A stretch of 64,000 bases of DNA from Robbsia betulipollinis. GTDB taxonomy: Bacteria; Pseudomonadota; Gammaproteobacteria; Burkholderiales; Burkholderiaceae. Positions 36,045 through 43,765 of this stretch are shown one piece after another; position 1 is the stretch's first letter; every line of letters starts with the position of its first letter. Under the pieces are notes generated by a model, which saw only the letters and a list, made by a program, of their open reading frames with translations, was not told where the DNA came from and did not search any database. The position numbers and the translations under genes were made by a program. The stretch covers positions 1,708,365-1,772,364 of the forward strand of contig NZ_JAPMXC010000001.1 in the NCBI RefSeq assembly GCF_026624755.1. Direction: 5' to 3'.

Positions 36045-36153
36045 ACGCCGCGCATCCGGCTCGAACCCAGGCGCGGCGGGGCTTTCCGCGTCTGGACACT
36101 GTTGCGCGTATCTGACGGCTCCGGGTAAACGAAGGGGCGGTGCCGAGTACGCG

Positions 36154-39100
36154 TCAGGTGAAGCCGATCGCCGTTTCGACCGCGCGATCGCGCACGGCAT
36201 GGGTCACCCCGCCGACACCGTTCAGGCCGGTGTCGTTGATGTGCGAGCGCACTTTCTGATTGATCAGGAACCGGCCTTCCCGGTACGCGCTGCCCGTGTG
36301 GATATCGTCGATTTCGTTGCGCGCCTGGGTCTGCACCCGGGTCTCGCCGCGTCGTCCCGAGAGATCGGCCTCGGCGTCGAGCAGGTTCGCGGTGTCGACA
36401 TGCCGGCCGAACTCCCAATACATCATGGGCATCGCCGTCATGTCGCGCTCGGCGAGGTACTGGCCGACCATCTCTCCCATGTGGCGCTTCTCGCGCGCGA
36501 TCGCCTCGTCCCGGCTCGCCGGGTCGCTGTACGTGGCGGGAGCGAATTTCTTCGCCTTGTCTTCCGCGAACTGGTCGATCTCCGGCGCCAGTCCGGCGAC
36601 GAAGGAGCGGGGGTCCAGGAAAGAGCGGGTCGCGAAGCTGGTGGGCAGTTCCTTGCCGTCCTCCAGGATGCGGGTGCGCGCGTCCACCTGCCCGCATCGG
36701 AAGAAATCCACGCCCCCGGCCGCGCCATTGCCCGCGAGGACCTGCGCGTAACCCGTCACGTCGCCGCGCGCGACGGCGTCCAGACCGTACAGGGCCGTGA
36801 GGATGCCGTCCGCGCTGGCCTTGAAAGTCTGCGCCTGCGTGTCCCGCTCGGTCCGCAGCCAGCCGGACGTCTCGCGGTACGTGGTCTTGCCGTTTTGCAA
36901 CTGGCCCGCCACGCGCATGTTGGGCAGGCCCAGCCGGAAATCGCCGAAGCGGATGCCCGCGCCGCCCGTGCTGGAGCCCGTGGTGACGTGTTCGCGGTCC
37001 GTGAATTCGAAACGTCCGATCGACAGGTCGTCGCCGAATGCCTGGTAGGCGCGCTTGACGAGCGAGCCGCGGTCTTCCCCGTTGCCGGGCTGCGCCATTC
37101 CGCGGGGCGTTTCCGGGTCGAGCAGCATCTTCACCAGCGCCGCCTTTTTCGCGTTCACGGCGCGATCCCCGCCCACGCCGCCCGACAGGTGCCGCGGGAA
37201 GCCGAACACCGCGCCCTCCTGGTGAACCGTGCCCCAGGCATGGTTGATGTCGCCGCCCGCGCTCAGGGTCACGGGGAATTCGTGCCCCAGGGCGTGGCCC
37301 CCCGATGCGCCCGCGCCGATTTGCTTCGGTATCAGCGTCGAGACGCTGACGCGCAGCGCGCTGCGATCCGTCGTGGTCGAGGATTCGAAGGACACGGTAC
37401 GCATCATGCCGCCCCCGAGGTCGACCCGCACGCTCGCGATCGTGCCCGAGAGGATGCTGGAGACGAGGCCGGTGGCGTTGTGCGTGGTGACCTGCACGTT
37501 GCCGGCGCTGTTCAGTGAGATGCCCGAACCGAGTTCCTCGTGCGACACCACGTTGCCGAGCGATTCGGCCGCCTCGGATCGCGTCATGCCTTTGAGCGAG
37601 CGCGTATCCACTGGCGTGATCTGCAGGTTCTCCACCCGCTCGAAGCTCTTCGCGAACGCGCGCCAGTCGGGTGCGCCGGCGGGGACCGATCCCCCTGCGC
37701 CGGCCTGCGCGAGGGTTCGTGCGCCTTCGGCGTCGCGCGGGCCGCCCGCCATGCCCGCCCAGTCGAGCAGGCGCGTGGGCGTGAGCGGCCTGTTTTCCTG
37801 GTGCACGCTAGCGGCGATCTTCCGCCGCAACGTCGCCGTCGCATCCGGCGAATCGGACGCGGGCAGCTTCGCGAGCACCAGTCCGACCGCTATCTCCTCG
37901 GCGCGGGGCGACAATGCCACCGGCTGCGCCAGGCGGGGCAGCAGCACGACTTCCTTGCGCGTCGTCGCGATGATCGCCTCGCGCGCCAGCTGCTGGATCA
38001 GCGCCGTGCCTTCCTCGCCGGCGAGACGTTGGGGATCGGGTTGGTCACCGACGCCCGCTTCGCGAAGCTGCGCCGCGATGGCGGTGTTCAGCACGTCGAA
38101 CATGTCGGAAAACGTACGGCCTTCGTGGATGCCGCCGCGATGCGCGACCTGGACGCCGCCGTGCTTGCCGGCGATGAGCGCGTCGTATGTCCGCAGGGGC
38201 GACTTGTTCTTGTTGACGGTGAAGTTGCTTGTGGGATTGAAGAAATTGACCAGGGCATTCAGGGCGCGCGTGCCCCGCGACGACGGCCGCAGCGCGCGCT
38301 CCAGGTGGGGGCCGCACGATTTTTGGGTACGGCTTTCGACGAAATCGAATTCGCTGCGCGTGTTGTCGATATTGCGTTTCTGGTCCGTCGTCATGCCGCC
38401 GCGGATCATCCCGATCGCGAAGTCGCAGCCGTGATCGCGAACGGGAAGCGGCTTGCCGCGCGAGCCGGCGTCGGCGACGTGGCGGTCGATGCCGCCGAGC
38501 GCATCCTTGATGGCCAGCAAGGCCTTCTCGGCCACCGTCAAGGGAATGCCAGCCGGCGTGGGGCGACCCTTCGCGCCCGGCCAGACATCCGGTTCGGCAT
38601 CGATCGCGCGGCGCAGATTGCCGCTCGGATCGTCGAACTGCGCGCCCGGCGCGCCCGAGGCCGCGCCGGTCCCGGGTTTTTTCTCCATTGCCAGTTGCGT
38701 CGTCGCTTTCAGGTAGGTCCGCAACAGGATGCGCTCCTTGCCGGGAACCGAGACATGGGTGCCTTCCGGATAGGGCGTGTGCGGCGTGAGCTTGTCCAGC
38801 AGGTCCATGCCCACGCCGCCCTTCACGCTTTCGAGCTTCTGGGCGAGCAGCCAGGCATCGCGCGTGGCCGCCGATGCGTCGGCGCCGCCGGGTCGCGCGT
38901 CCGGCTGGCCCGCGGCGCGAATCGCGCCCAGCAGGTCGGTTTCGCGCAGGCGGTCCAGCGCCGCGAGCGCGCGCGCGGCGGGATCCCACGCATGGCCGAA
39001 GGTCGCGTCGAGCGTCTTGGCCAGCAGCACGACCGTCGGCTCGCTGAGGGACAACGCGTGTTGGATATCCTGCAACGCTGTTTGCAGCTTCGCGCGCGGG

Positions 39101-39789
39101 GGCTTGCCTTCCACATCGTTGAAAGCCTTGTCCACTTCCCGTGCGAATTGCGCGCTGTCGGGCGGGTTTGTCGTGGCGGAAGCCGCGACCGCGGGGGTGT
39201 CGCTCCGTGACTGGAAGAGAAGGGGAGGCAGGGAATAGGGGTCCGATGTACTTTCCTTGACCTGTTTTGCGCTGAAATAACCGCGGTCCGCGAACAGGCG
39301 GTCGAGCGCACCGTTCGAGCCCAGGCGCTTCAAGCCCTCGCTTGGCGGCGGCGCCGTGCGCGGTACGCCATGGCTGGCCTCGCCGAGTTCGGGAGGCGGC
39401 GCCGGCATGATCGTGTCTTCCCGACGCACGCTGCCGCCCAGTTTCGGGGTGGGCGACTTCGTGCTGGAACGAAAGGGCGTGAGCGCCGTGCGTTTGGAGG
39501 AAATGCCGAAGCCTGCCTCGTAGCGTGTGTCCTTGGACAGCATGGCCTTCACTTCGGATATCCCGGGCAGGCGCCGCTTCGACGGCGGGCTGTCCGGCGC
39601 GCCTTCGCGCGAGTTGCGCGCCGGCTTGGCGACGGCCGCGAGATCCGCGAGGCTCGCGTGCCCGGCAAGCCGCGAACCGGCGGATGCCGTGGCGGGACGC
39701 GCAGGCGAGGGCGGCGCATCCGTTTGCCGGGCGGGGGGCGCGTCGGTGTTCGCCGCTCCCGACCGGAAGCGTGAAAAGATCGAGGGCAT
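36154..39789 (-). CDS. Large putative type III effector (AWR/RipA-sized)
   Basis: A 1211-residue protein starting MPSIFSRFRSGAANTDAPP. The first ~150 residues are rich in Ser, Pro, Ala, Thr and basic residues, without Sec signal or membrane segment, as in type III effectors. The rest is mostly helical, with a beta-rich region at about residues 780-900 (VQVTTHNATGLVSSIL..., VRVDLGGGMMRTVSF). Length and layout recall the AWR/RipA family (about 1060-1300 residues) of Ralstonia and Burkholderia, and PDWRAFAKSF may be a variant of the family triad, but I cannot confirm membership. XopZ/HopAS-like is an alternative. The ATG at 39789 has GGGA nine bases upstream; longer in-frame starts lack such a site. 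A one-mismatch PIP box lies about 90 bp upstream. Confidence 0.65.
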   Translation of the reverse strand: MPSIFSRFRSGAANTDAPPARQTDAPPSPARPATASAGSRLAGHASLADLAAVAKPARNSREGAPDSPPSKRRLPGISEVKAMLSKDTRYEAGFGISSKRTALTPFRSSTKSPTPKLGGSVRREDTIMPAPPPELGEASHGVPRTAPPPSEGLKRLGSNGALDRLFADRGYFSAKQVKESTSDPYSLPPLLFQSRSDTPAVAASATTNPPDSAQFAREVDKAFNDVEGKPPRAKLQTALQDIQHALSLSEPTVVLLAKTLDATFGHAWDPAARALAALDRLRETDLLGAIRAAGQPDARPGGADASAATRDAWLLAQKLESVKGGVGMDLLDKLTPHTPYPEGTHVSVPGKERILLRTYLKATTQLAMEKKPGTGAASGAPGAQFDDPSGNLRRAIDAEPDVWPGAKGRPTPAGIPLTVAEKALLAIKDALGGIDRHVADAGSRGKPLPVRDHGCDFAIGMIRGGMTTDQKRNIDNTRSEFDFVESRTQKSCGPHLERALRPSSRGTRALNALVNFFNPTSNFTVNKNKSPLRTYDALIAGKHGGVQVAHRGGIHEGRTFSDMFDVLNTAIAAQLREAGVGDQPDPQRLAGEEGTALIQQLAREAIIATTRKEVVLLPRLAQPVALSPRAEEIAVGLVLAKLPASDSPDATATLRRKIAASVHQENRPLTPTRLLDWAGMAGGPRDAEGARTLAQAGAGGSVPAGAPDWRAFAKSFERVENLQITPVDTRSLKGMTRSEAAESLGNVVSHEELGSGISLNSAGNVQVTTHNATGLVSSILSGTIASVRVDLGGGMMRTVSFESSTTTDRSALRVSVSTLIPKQIGAGASGGHALGHEFPVTLSAGGDINHAWGTVHQEGAVFGFPRHLSGGVGGDRAVNAKKAALVKMLLDPETPRGMAQPGNGEDRGSLVKRAYQAFGDDLSIGRFEFTDREHVTTGSSTGGAGIRFGDFRLGLPNMRVAGQLQNGKTTYRETSGWLRTERDTQAQTFKASADGILTALYGLDAVARGDVTGYAQVLAGNGAAGGVDFFRCGQVDARTRILEDGKELPTSFATRSFLDPRSFVAGLAPEIDQFAEDKAKKFAPATYSDPASRDEAIAREKRHMGEMVGQYLAERDMTAMPMMYWEFGRHVDTANLLDAEADLSGRRGETRVQTQARNEIDDIHTGSAYREGRFLINQKVRSHINDTGLNGVGGVTHAVRDRAVETAIGFT

Positions 39790-39880
39790 GACATTTTTCC
39801 CAGAACGGAGCGACCGCGCGCCGCCAGCGTCATCGCGGCATCGGAACCGGATGCGTGGGCAGCAGGAGAGCACAGCGCGA

Positions 39881-39904
39881 CGAGGGCATTGTAGCAACCT
39901 CGAA
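39881..39904 (-). promoter_or_regulatory. Imperfect PIP box upstream of the large effector
   Basis: On the minus strand TTCG-N16-CTCG differs from the PIP core at one base. A TACAAT hexamer lies inside it (39893 to 39888), preceded at 17 bp by TTTTCC, so a sigma-70-like promoter is an alternative reading. The site is 92 bp before the effector ATG. Confidence 0.4.
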
Positions 39905-39945
39905 AACCCGGGAAAACGCGGCGGGGCGGGCCGCTTCCCGTATTC

Positions 39946-39970
39946 TTCGGGCCTGCGGCACTCGCTTCGC
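39946..39970 (+). promoter_or_regulatory. PIP-box match upstream of the NIPSNAP gene
   Basis: TTCGG-N15-TTCGC is an exact PIP match 143 bp before the NIPSNAP ATG. No TANNNT element stands at 30-32 bp. TTCG is frequent in this DNA, so a chance match is plausible. Confidence 0.35.
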
Positions 39971-40113
39971 TTTGGATCGATCCGTACCGGACGCGGCGCA
40001 CGCGACGAGCGGTTTTGCCGGAACTGGTGAACAATGGACATGCGCATGCATGCATCACAGCGGCGACGCCGGCGCCGTGCCGATCGCCGTACTTCAACCA
40101 ACAGGAAAACATC

Positions 40114-40440
40114 ATGATCGTCGAAATGCGCATCTACCATTGCGCACCGGGCCGGTTACCCGCCCTGCAGGAGCGCTTCACCCAGACCACGCTGGCATTT
40201 TTCGAGAAATACGGCATCGAGCAGGTCGGATTCTGGACGACGTTGGTCGGTCCCAGCAACCATGCACTGACCTACCTGCTGAAATGGGACAGCATGGCGG
40301 ATCGCGAGGCGAAGTGGGGTGCCTTTCAGGCCGATCCGGAATGGCTGGCCAAGCGGGCGGCAAGCGAAGCGGAGAAGATCATCGTCGAACGCATCGAGAA
40401 TTACTTTCTCGCGCCCACTGCGTTTTCCGCACTCAAGTAA
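40114..40440 (+). CDS. NIPSNAP family protein
   Basis: A 108-residue dimeric alpha-beta barrel protein (MIVEMRIYHCAPGRLPALQERFTQ..., FWTTLVGPSNHALTYLLKWDSM, then EWLAKRAASEAEKI). NIPSNAP proteins have no settled enzymatic role in bacteria; some are fused or linked to small-molecule metabolism. AGGA lies eight bases before the ATG. It stands alone on the plus strand, divergent from the large effector gene, with a PIP match in its promoter region. Confidence 0.85.
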   Translation: MIVEMRIYHCAPGRLPALQERFTQTTLAFFEKYGIEQVGFWTTLVGPSNHALTYLLKWDSMADREAKWGAFQADPEWLAKRAASEAEKIIVERIENYFLAPTAFSALK

Positions 40441-40459
40441 GAGGCGCTGCGCGCCGCGC

Positions 40460-41143
40460 CTATACGACCATGCCGTCGATCAGGCCGATCAGTTGCTGCA
40501 ACGGGCTGCCCTTCTGGCAATAGCCATCGAACCCGCAGAGATGGGCGCGCGTTTCGATCTCGACGTCGGACAGTGCGGTGAAGGCGATGATGCCCAGGTG
40601 ACGGGTTGCCGTGAGCCGTCGCATGACGCTCGCGGTCTCGAAGCCATCGTGCTCGGGCATGTTGATGTCCAGGACGATTACGTGCGGTACCCAGATGCCG
40701 ATGGTGCCCAACGCGTCGACGCCGCTGAGCGCGAAACGGGTATCGAAGCCCTCGTAGCCCAGTGCCGTCGCCAGCGCTTCGGCCGCCGGCGCGTAGTCAT
40801 CGACGACCAGCACACGGGTTGTCGCCTCCAGGTTGGGCACTTGCCGGTCGCTCCAGCTACGGCAAACGGGCACGGCCGTCCGTTTCAATCGGCTGCTAAG
40901 GTTGTGTGCAGTATTCAAAGCGACTTCGCCCTTACGACCGGCGACCTTCTTGAGTTTCTTCCGGAAATGGCAATCCGCGTCCATGCCTATGCCGGCAGAT
41001 TGCGCCTCGCCATCCTGCAACCGCGTCGCCGCGACGGGCGCAAGGACGGGATGGATCCGCATCTGGCTGTCACGCGGCTTAACCTGAATAACGGCCGTGA
41101 GACACGAAGGCTTGAGGTCTTTTTGCGATGAATTGGAAATCAT
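40460..41143 (-). CDS. Receiver-domain response regulator with N-terminal extension
   Basis: The C-terminal ~117 residues are a complete CheY-like receiver domain: acidic pocket in LVVDDYAP, phospho-acceptor Asp in IVLDINMPEHDGFE, Thr in IIAFTALSD and Lys in GYCQKGSP. No output domain follows. From the ATG at 41143 (GGAGG six bases upstream) the protein has 227 residues with a ~110-residue N-terminal extension of no recognised fold. A shorter form could begin at the GTG at the first receiver strand, which has GGAGG further upstream. No sensor kinase gene adjoins it. Confidence 0.72.
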   Translation of the reverse strand: MISNSSQKDLKPSCLTAVIQVKPRDSQMRIHPVLAPVAATRLQDGEAQSAGIGMDADCHFRKKLKKVAGRKGEVALNTAHNLSSRLKRTAVPVCRSWSDRQVPNLEATTRVLVVDDYAPAAEALATALGYEGFDTRFALSGVDALGTIGIWVPHVIVLDINMPEHDGFETASVMRRLTATRHLGIIAFTALSDVEIETRAHLCGFDGYCQKGSPLQQLIGLIDGMVV

Positions 41144-41321
41144 GTTTCCCCTCCCGGCACGGCTCTGCCTACCGATAATACCGCGCCGGGGAAGACCAAC
41201 TCTCATCAAACGTTTGTTCATGGCACGCCGCGGACGTTCCCGTGCGGGGGCGGTGAACGATGCCGACGGGCACGATACCCGCTATGCTGTGGTGGAGACC
41301 ACTGACCAGGAGAAACCTCCC

Positions 41322-41603
41322 ATGACACACACACGCCACGAGGCATTGCCAGAAAGCGAGCGCGATGCGTTCGCCGCGGCCTGTCGGGAATACCAGCGGC
41401 CGGTCGACGGCTTCGCGGTGAGTTGGGAAGAGCAGTACCCCGATCATGGCCGGGTCGACCACATCGAGCGCGTGGTCACCGTCCAGGCGCTTGGCGTGCC
41501 CAGCGAGCCCGTGACCTATGATGCCGGTCCCGGAACGCACTGGATCGACGGCTTCACCGCCGATCTGGCGGCCGGCGTCTTCGATCCACCCGGGCTCGAA
41601 TAG
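41322..41603 (+). CDS. Small hypothetical protein
   Basis: A 93-residue acidic soluble protein (MTHTRHEALPESERDAFAAACREYQRP...) with several Trp and His residues and no signal or membrane segment. I do not recognise the family. AGGAG lies ten bases before the ATG. It is 82 bp before the PIP box of the next gene and may be expressed separately from it. Confidence 0.6.
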   Translation: MTHTRHEALPESERDAFAAACREYQRPVDGFAVSWEEQYPDHGRVDHIERVVTVQALGVPSEPVTYDAGPGTHWIDGFTADLAAGVFDPPGLE

Positions 41604-41684
41604 CGTCCTTTCCGAGCGGCTTGCCAACGCGCCGGCGTGGGCCGGTGCCGAAAACAGGATGCCAGGGAGATCGCCGGACCAATC

Positions 41685-41709
41685 TTCGTATTTGGGAAAA
41701 CGGTTTCGC
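41685..41709 (+). promoter_or_regulatory. Perfect PIP box for the amidohydrolase-like effector gene
   Basis: TTCGT-N15-TTCGC is an exact match, 66 bp before the ATG at 41776. At the expected distance the sequence is CACATT (41738-41743), not a strict TANNNT. The surrounding DNA is AT-rich, as expected for a promoter. Confidence 0.75.
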
Positions 41710-41775
41710 TTTTATTTTTCTTCTGGAGCTGATCGGCCACATTCTTCGGAACATTGCCTTGAAAGATGTACGACC

Positions 41776-43551
41776 ATGAAGCCAGCGAGCGTTTTCAGCA
41801 GTCTGATCAGAGGTGCGCGCGCGGCATCTCCCGCGGTGGATCAAAATATTTCGCCGCCCAACGAACGCACTCCGCTTTTGGGAGAGCAGGGTAGGACCTC
41901 CTCCGCTAACAGTGTCCCGCGCCGGTCAACCAACGAGGCGGCGACTGCGTTGCGTGCGTTGGGTCGGAACATGGTGGTACGCGGGGAAAAGGAGTTCAAG
42001 GACGGTTCCAAACGTCCCGATTCCCTGGTTGCCCGCCCCCTCAGACAGGCCAGCATTTTTTCAAAAAGCAGCGAGGGGACTAGAACGCCGCTGCCAAGCA
42101 ACAGCTTCGCCGTGCCGCATTGGATAATGTCCACCACGAGCAGCGAAGCTCACACCGACTCCCACATGCACCCTACCAACTATGTCCAGCGGGGCATGCA
42201 TTTGCATAAAGCGCTGGAATGGATGGACGAGCTCGGAGTGCGCAATTCGACGGTCATGCCGATACCGACGTCATTGCTGGCGGTAAACATCGACAAAAAG
42301 ACCGATCGCTCGATTCTGAGCATCGCACCGGAAATACTGGCCGCTCCGGAAATCGCGCCGGAGACCTTGAACCAACACCAGCAGGAGCATATGTGTGGCT
42401 CGCTGAACCATTATTACGTTCCGGACGAGCACAAGAACATTACCGCGGCTGATCTCATCAAACACCCTGACATCCTCAAGGAGATCGTCGCCGCGGGCGA
42501 ATTGTATGTCGATACCAGCGTGGATCACATGACGGCCAGCGACATCCAGGATGCCGGGCTGAGCGAGGCTGAACGTAGCCGCTTCGATCCGATGATGACG
42601 GGCATTCATTTGGGGGATCCCCGGGCGACCGACGGTTTGCTGCGGACCCTGTACGCGCACCCTGGCGTCTTTACTGGTGTGGGGGAAGTCACCATTACGA
42701 AGGAACTGGTCCAGCTTCTTTTTGCCGGAAAATCGCAGCCCCACATCCACAAGAATATCGAAGCATTCAAGGATCTGCTGGCCAATCTCGGCGAGATAGG
42801 CATGCCGGCCGTCGTGCACTGCGATGCCTACGAACTTCTCGTTCAGTTGCAGCGGAAGGCGGGCCCCGACGTGGATTTCGGCCTTGCGTCGGCCAGCGGC
42901 AAAGGCAAGGGACCTGCCGCCCCAACGCAACTGGATGGCCTGAGCAATCTGTTCGGGGACCCCAGAGTTCAAAACACGACGATTATTTGGGCGCATGCCG
43001 GCGGTTTGGGACGGTTCGTCATGGAAGAACCCGGGCATATCGACGCATTGCAGGCCATGCTCGATAAAAACAAAAATCTCAACCTGGATATTTCGTGGAG
43101 TCGGGTTGCCGAGCAGTTGATCAAGAGTCCGGAGGCCATCGCAAGATGGTCGGATTTCATCGTCAAGAACAGCGACAGAATCCTCTTTGGATCGGATACG
43201 CTTGCTCCCGCCACTAGGGATACGTGGGACGCAACGAAGGTTACCTACCAGAGTCTTTTCGAAAACATCAGGCAGCGGCCGGGCGGCAATGTCGTCATGA
43301 CCAAAATCCTGAACGACAATTACGACCGGTTGATCGTGGGCTCGCGCGAGAAGGTGCGCTTCTTCGAGAACCATGTGCTTACCAAGGATTTCAAGAAAAA
43401 TGCGCTCAGCGGCACGGACGTACGCGATACCAAGGGCAACCTGTTCATGGGCGTAGACAACCGACCCATCCAGCGCATCACGCCCGAGTTCCTGCGCCAT
43501 GAAAGAGCTTTGGCGGGCGCGCGATTGGGACTGGTAGCGGCAGCGGTATAA
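41776..43551 (+). CDS. Putative type III effector with amidohydrolase (TIM-barrel) fold
   Basis: A 591-residue protein. Residues 1 to ~115 are Ser/Arg/Asn-rich and disordered (MKPASVFSSLIRGARAASP...), typical of a type III secretion signal and chaperone-binding region. From about residue 120 an amidohydrolase-type barrel can be traced by its metal and active-site positions: His130-x-His132 (SHMHP), Glu304 (GVGEVTI), His348 (VVHCD), His407 (WAHAGG) and Asp474 (FGSDT). All expected ligands are present, so the enzyme is probably active on an ester, amide or phosphoester bond; the substrate is unknown. A perfect PIP box lies 66 bp upstream and the gene stands alone. Base composition is more AT-rich than the neighbours, suggesting acquisition. 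Confidence 0.75.
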   Translation: MKPASVFSSLIRGARAASPAVDQNISPPNERTPLLGEQGRTSSANSVPRRSTNEAATALRALGRNMVVRGEKEFKDGSKRPDSLVARPLRQASIFSKSSEGTRTPLPSNSFAVPHWIMSTTSSEAHTDSHMHPTNYVQRGMHLHKALEWMDELGVRNSTVMPIPTSLLAVNIDKKTDRSILSIAPEILAAPEIAPETLNQHQQEHMCGSLNHYYVPDEHKNITAADLIKHPDILKEIVAAGELYVDTSVDHMTASDIQDAGLSEAERSRFDPMMTGIHLGDPRATDGLLRTLYAHPGVFTGVGEVTITKELVQLLFAGKSQPHIHKNIEAFKDLLANLGEIGMPAVVHCDAYELLVQLQRKAGPDVDFGLASASGKGKGPAAPTQLDGLSNLFGDPRVQNTTIIWAHAGGLGRFVMEEPGHIDALQAMLDKNKNLNLDISWSRVAEQLIKSPEAIARWSDFIVKNSDRILFGSDTLAPATRDTWDATKVTYQSLFENIRQRPGGNVVMTKILNDNYDRLIVGSREKVRFFENHVLTKDFKKNALSGTDVRDTKGNLFMGVDNRPIQRITPEFLRHERALAGARLGLVAAAV

Positions 43552-43576
43552 AGTGTCGCCTGCCCGAGGCGAAAGG

Positions 43577-43684
43577 GCGCGAAACGGGGCGCGAAACGGA
43601 GCGCGAAACGGAGCGCGAAACGGATCGCGAAACGGAGCGCGAAACGGAGCGCGAAACGGAGCGCGAAACGGATCGCGAAACGGC
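43577..43684. repeat. Nine 12-bp tandem repeats in a 48-bp higher-order unit
   Basis: Nine copies of (g/t)cgcgaaacgg(a/g/c) lie head to tail between the effector and the S10 peptidase gene. Copies 5 and 9 begin with tc in place of gc, so copies 2-5 and 6-9 form two near-identical 48-bp blocks, showing duplication of a four-copy unit. It is noncoding as far as can be seen. Confidence 0.92.
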
Positions 43685-43765
43685 GCCGTGAACGACGTGG
43701 CGGGGCGAGCGATCGCCATCATGTTGCCCCGGGCGTTTGTCCAAGGGCATCGCCTGGCACGGCTC

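Larger units (their letters stand above)
39790..40113. other. 324-bp divergent promoter region between effector and NIPSNAP gene
   Basis: It holds a one-mismatch PIP box toward the effector and a perfect PIP match toward the NIPSNAP gene. No coding frame with support was seen. Confidence 0.5.

Noticed and set aside
43577-43684. Possible CRISPR array
   Set aside because: The 12-bp units are directly adjacent with no unique spacers.
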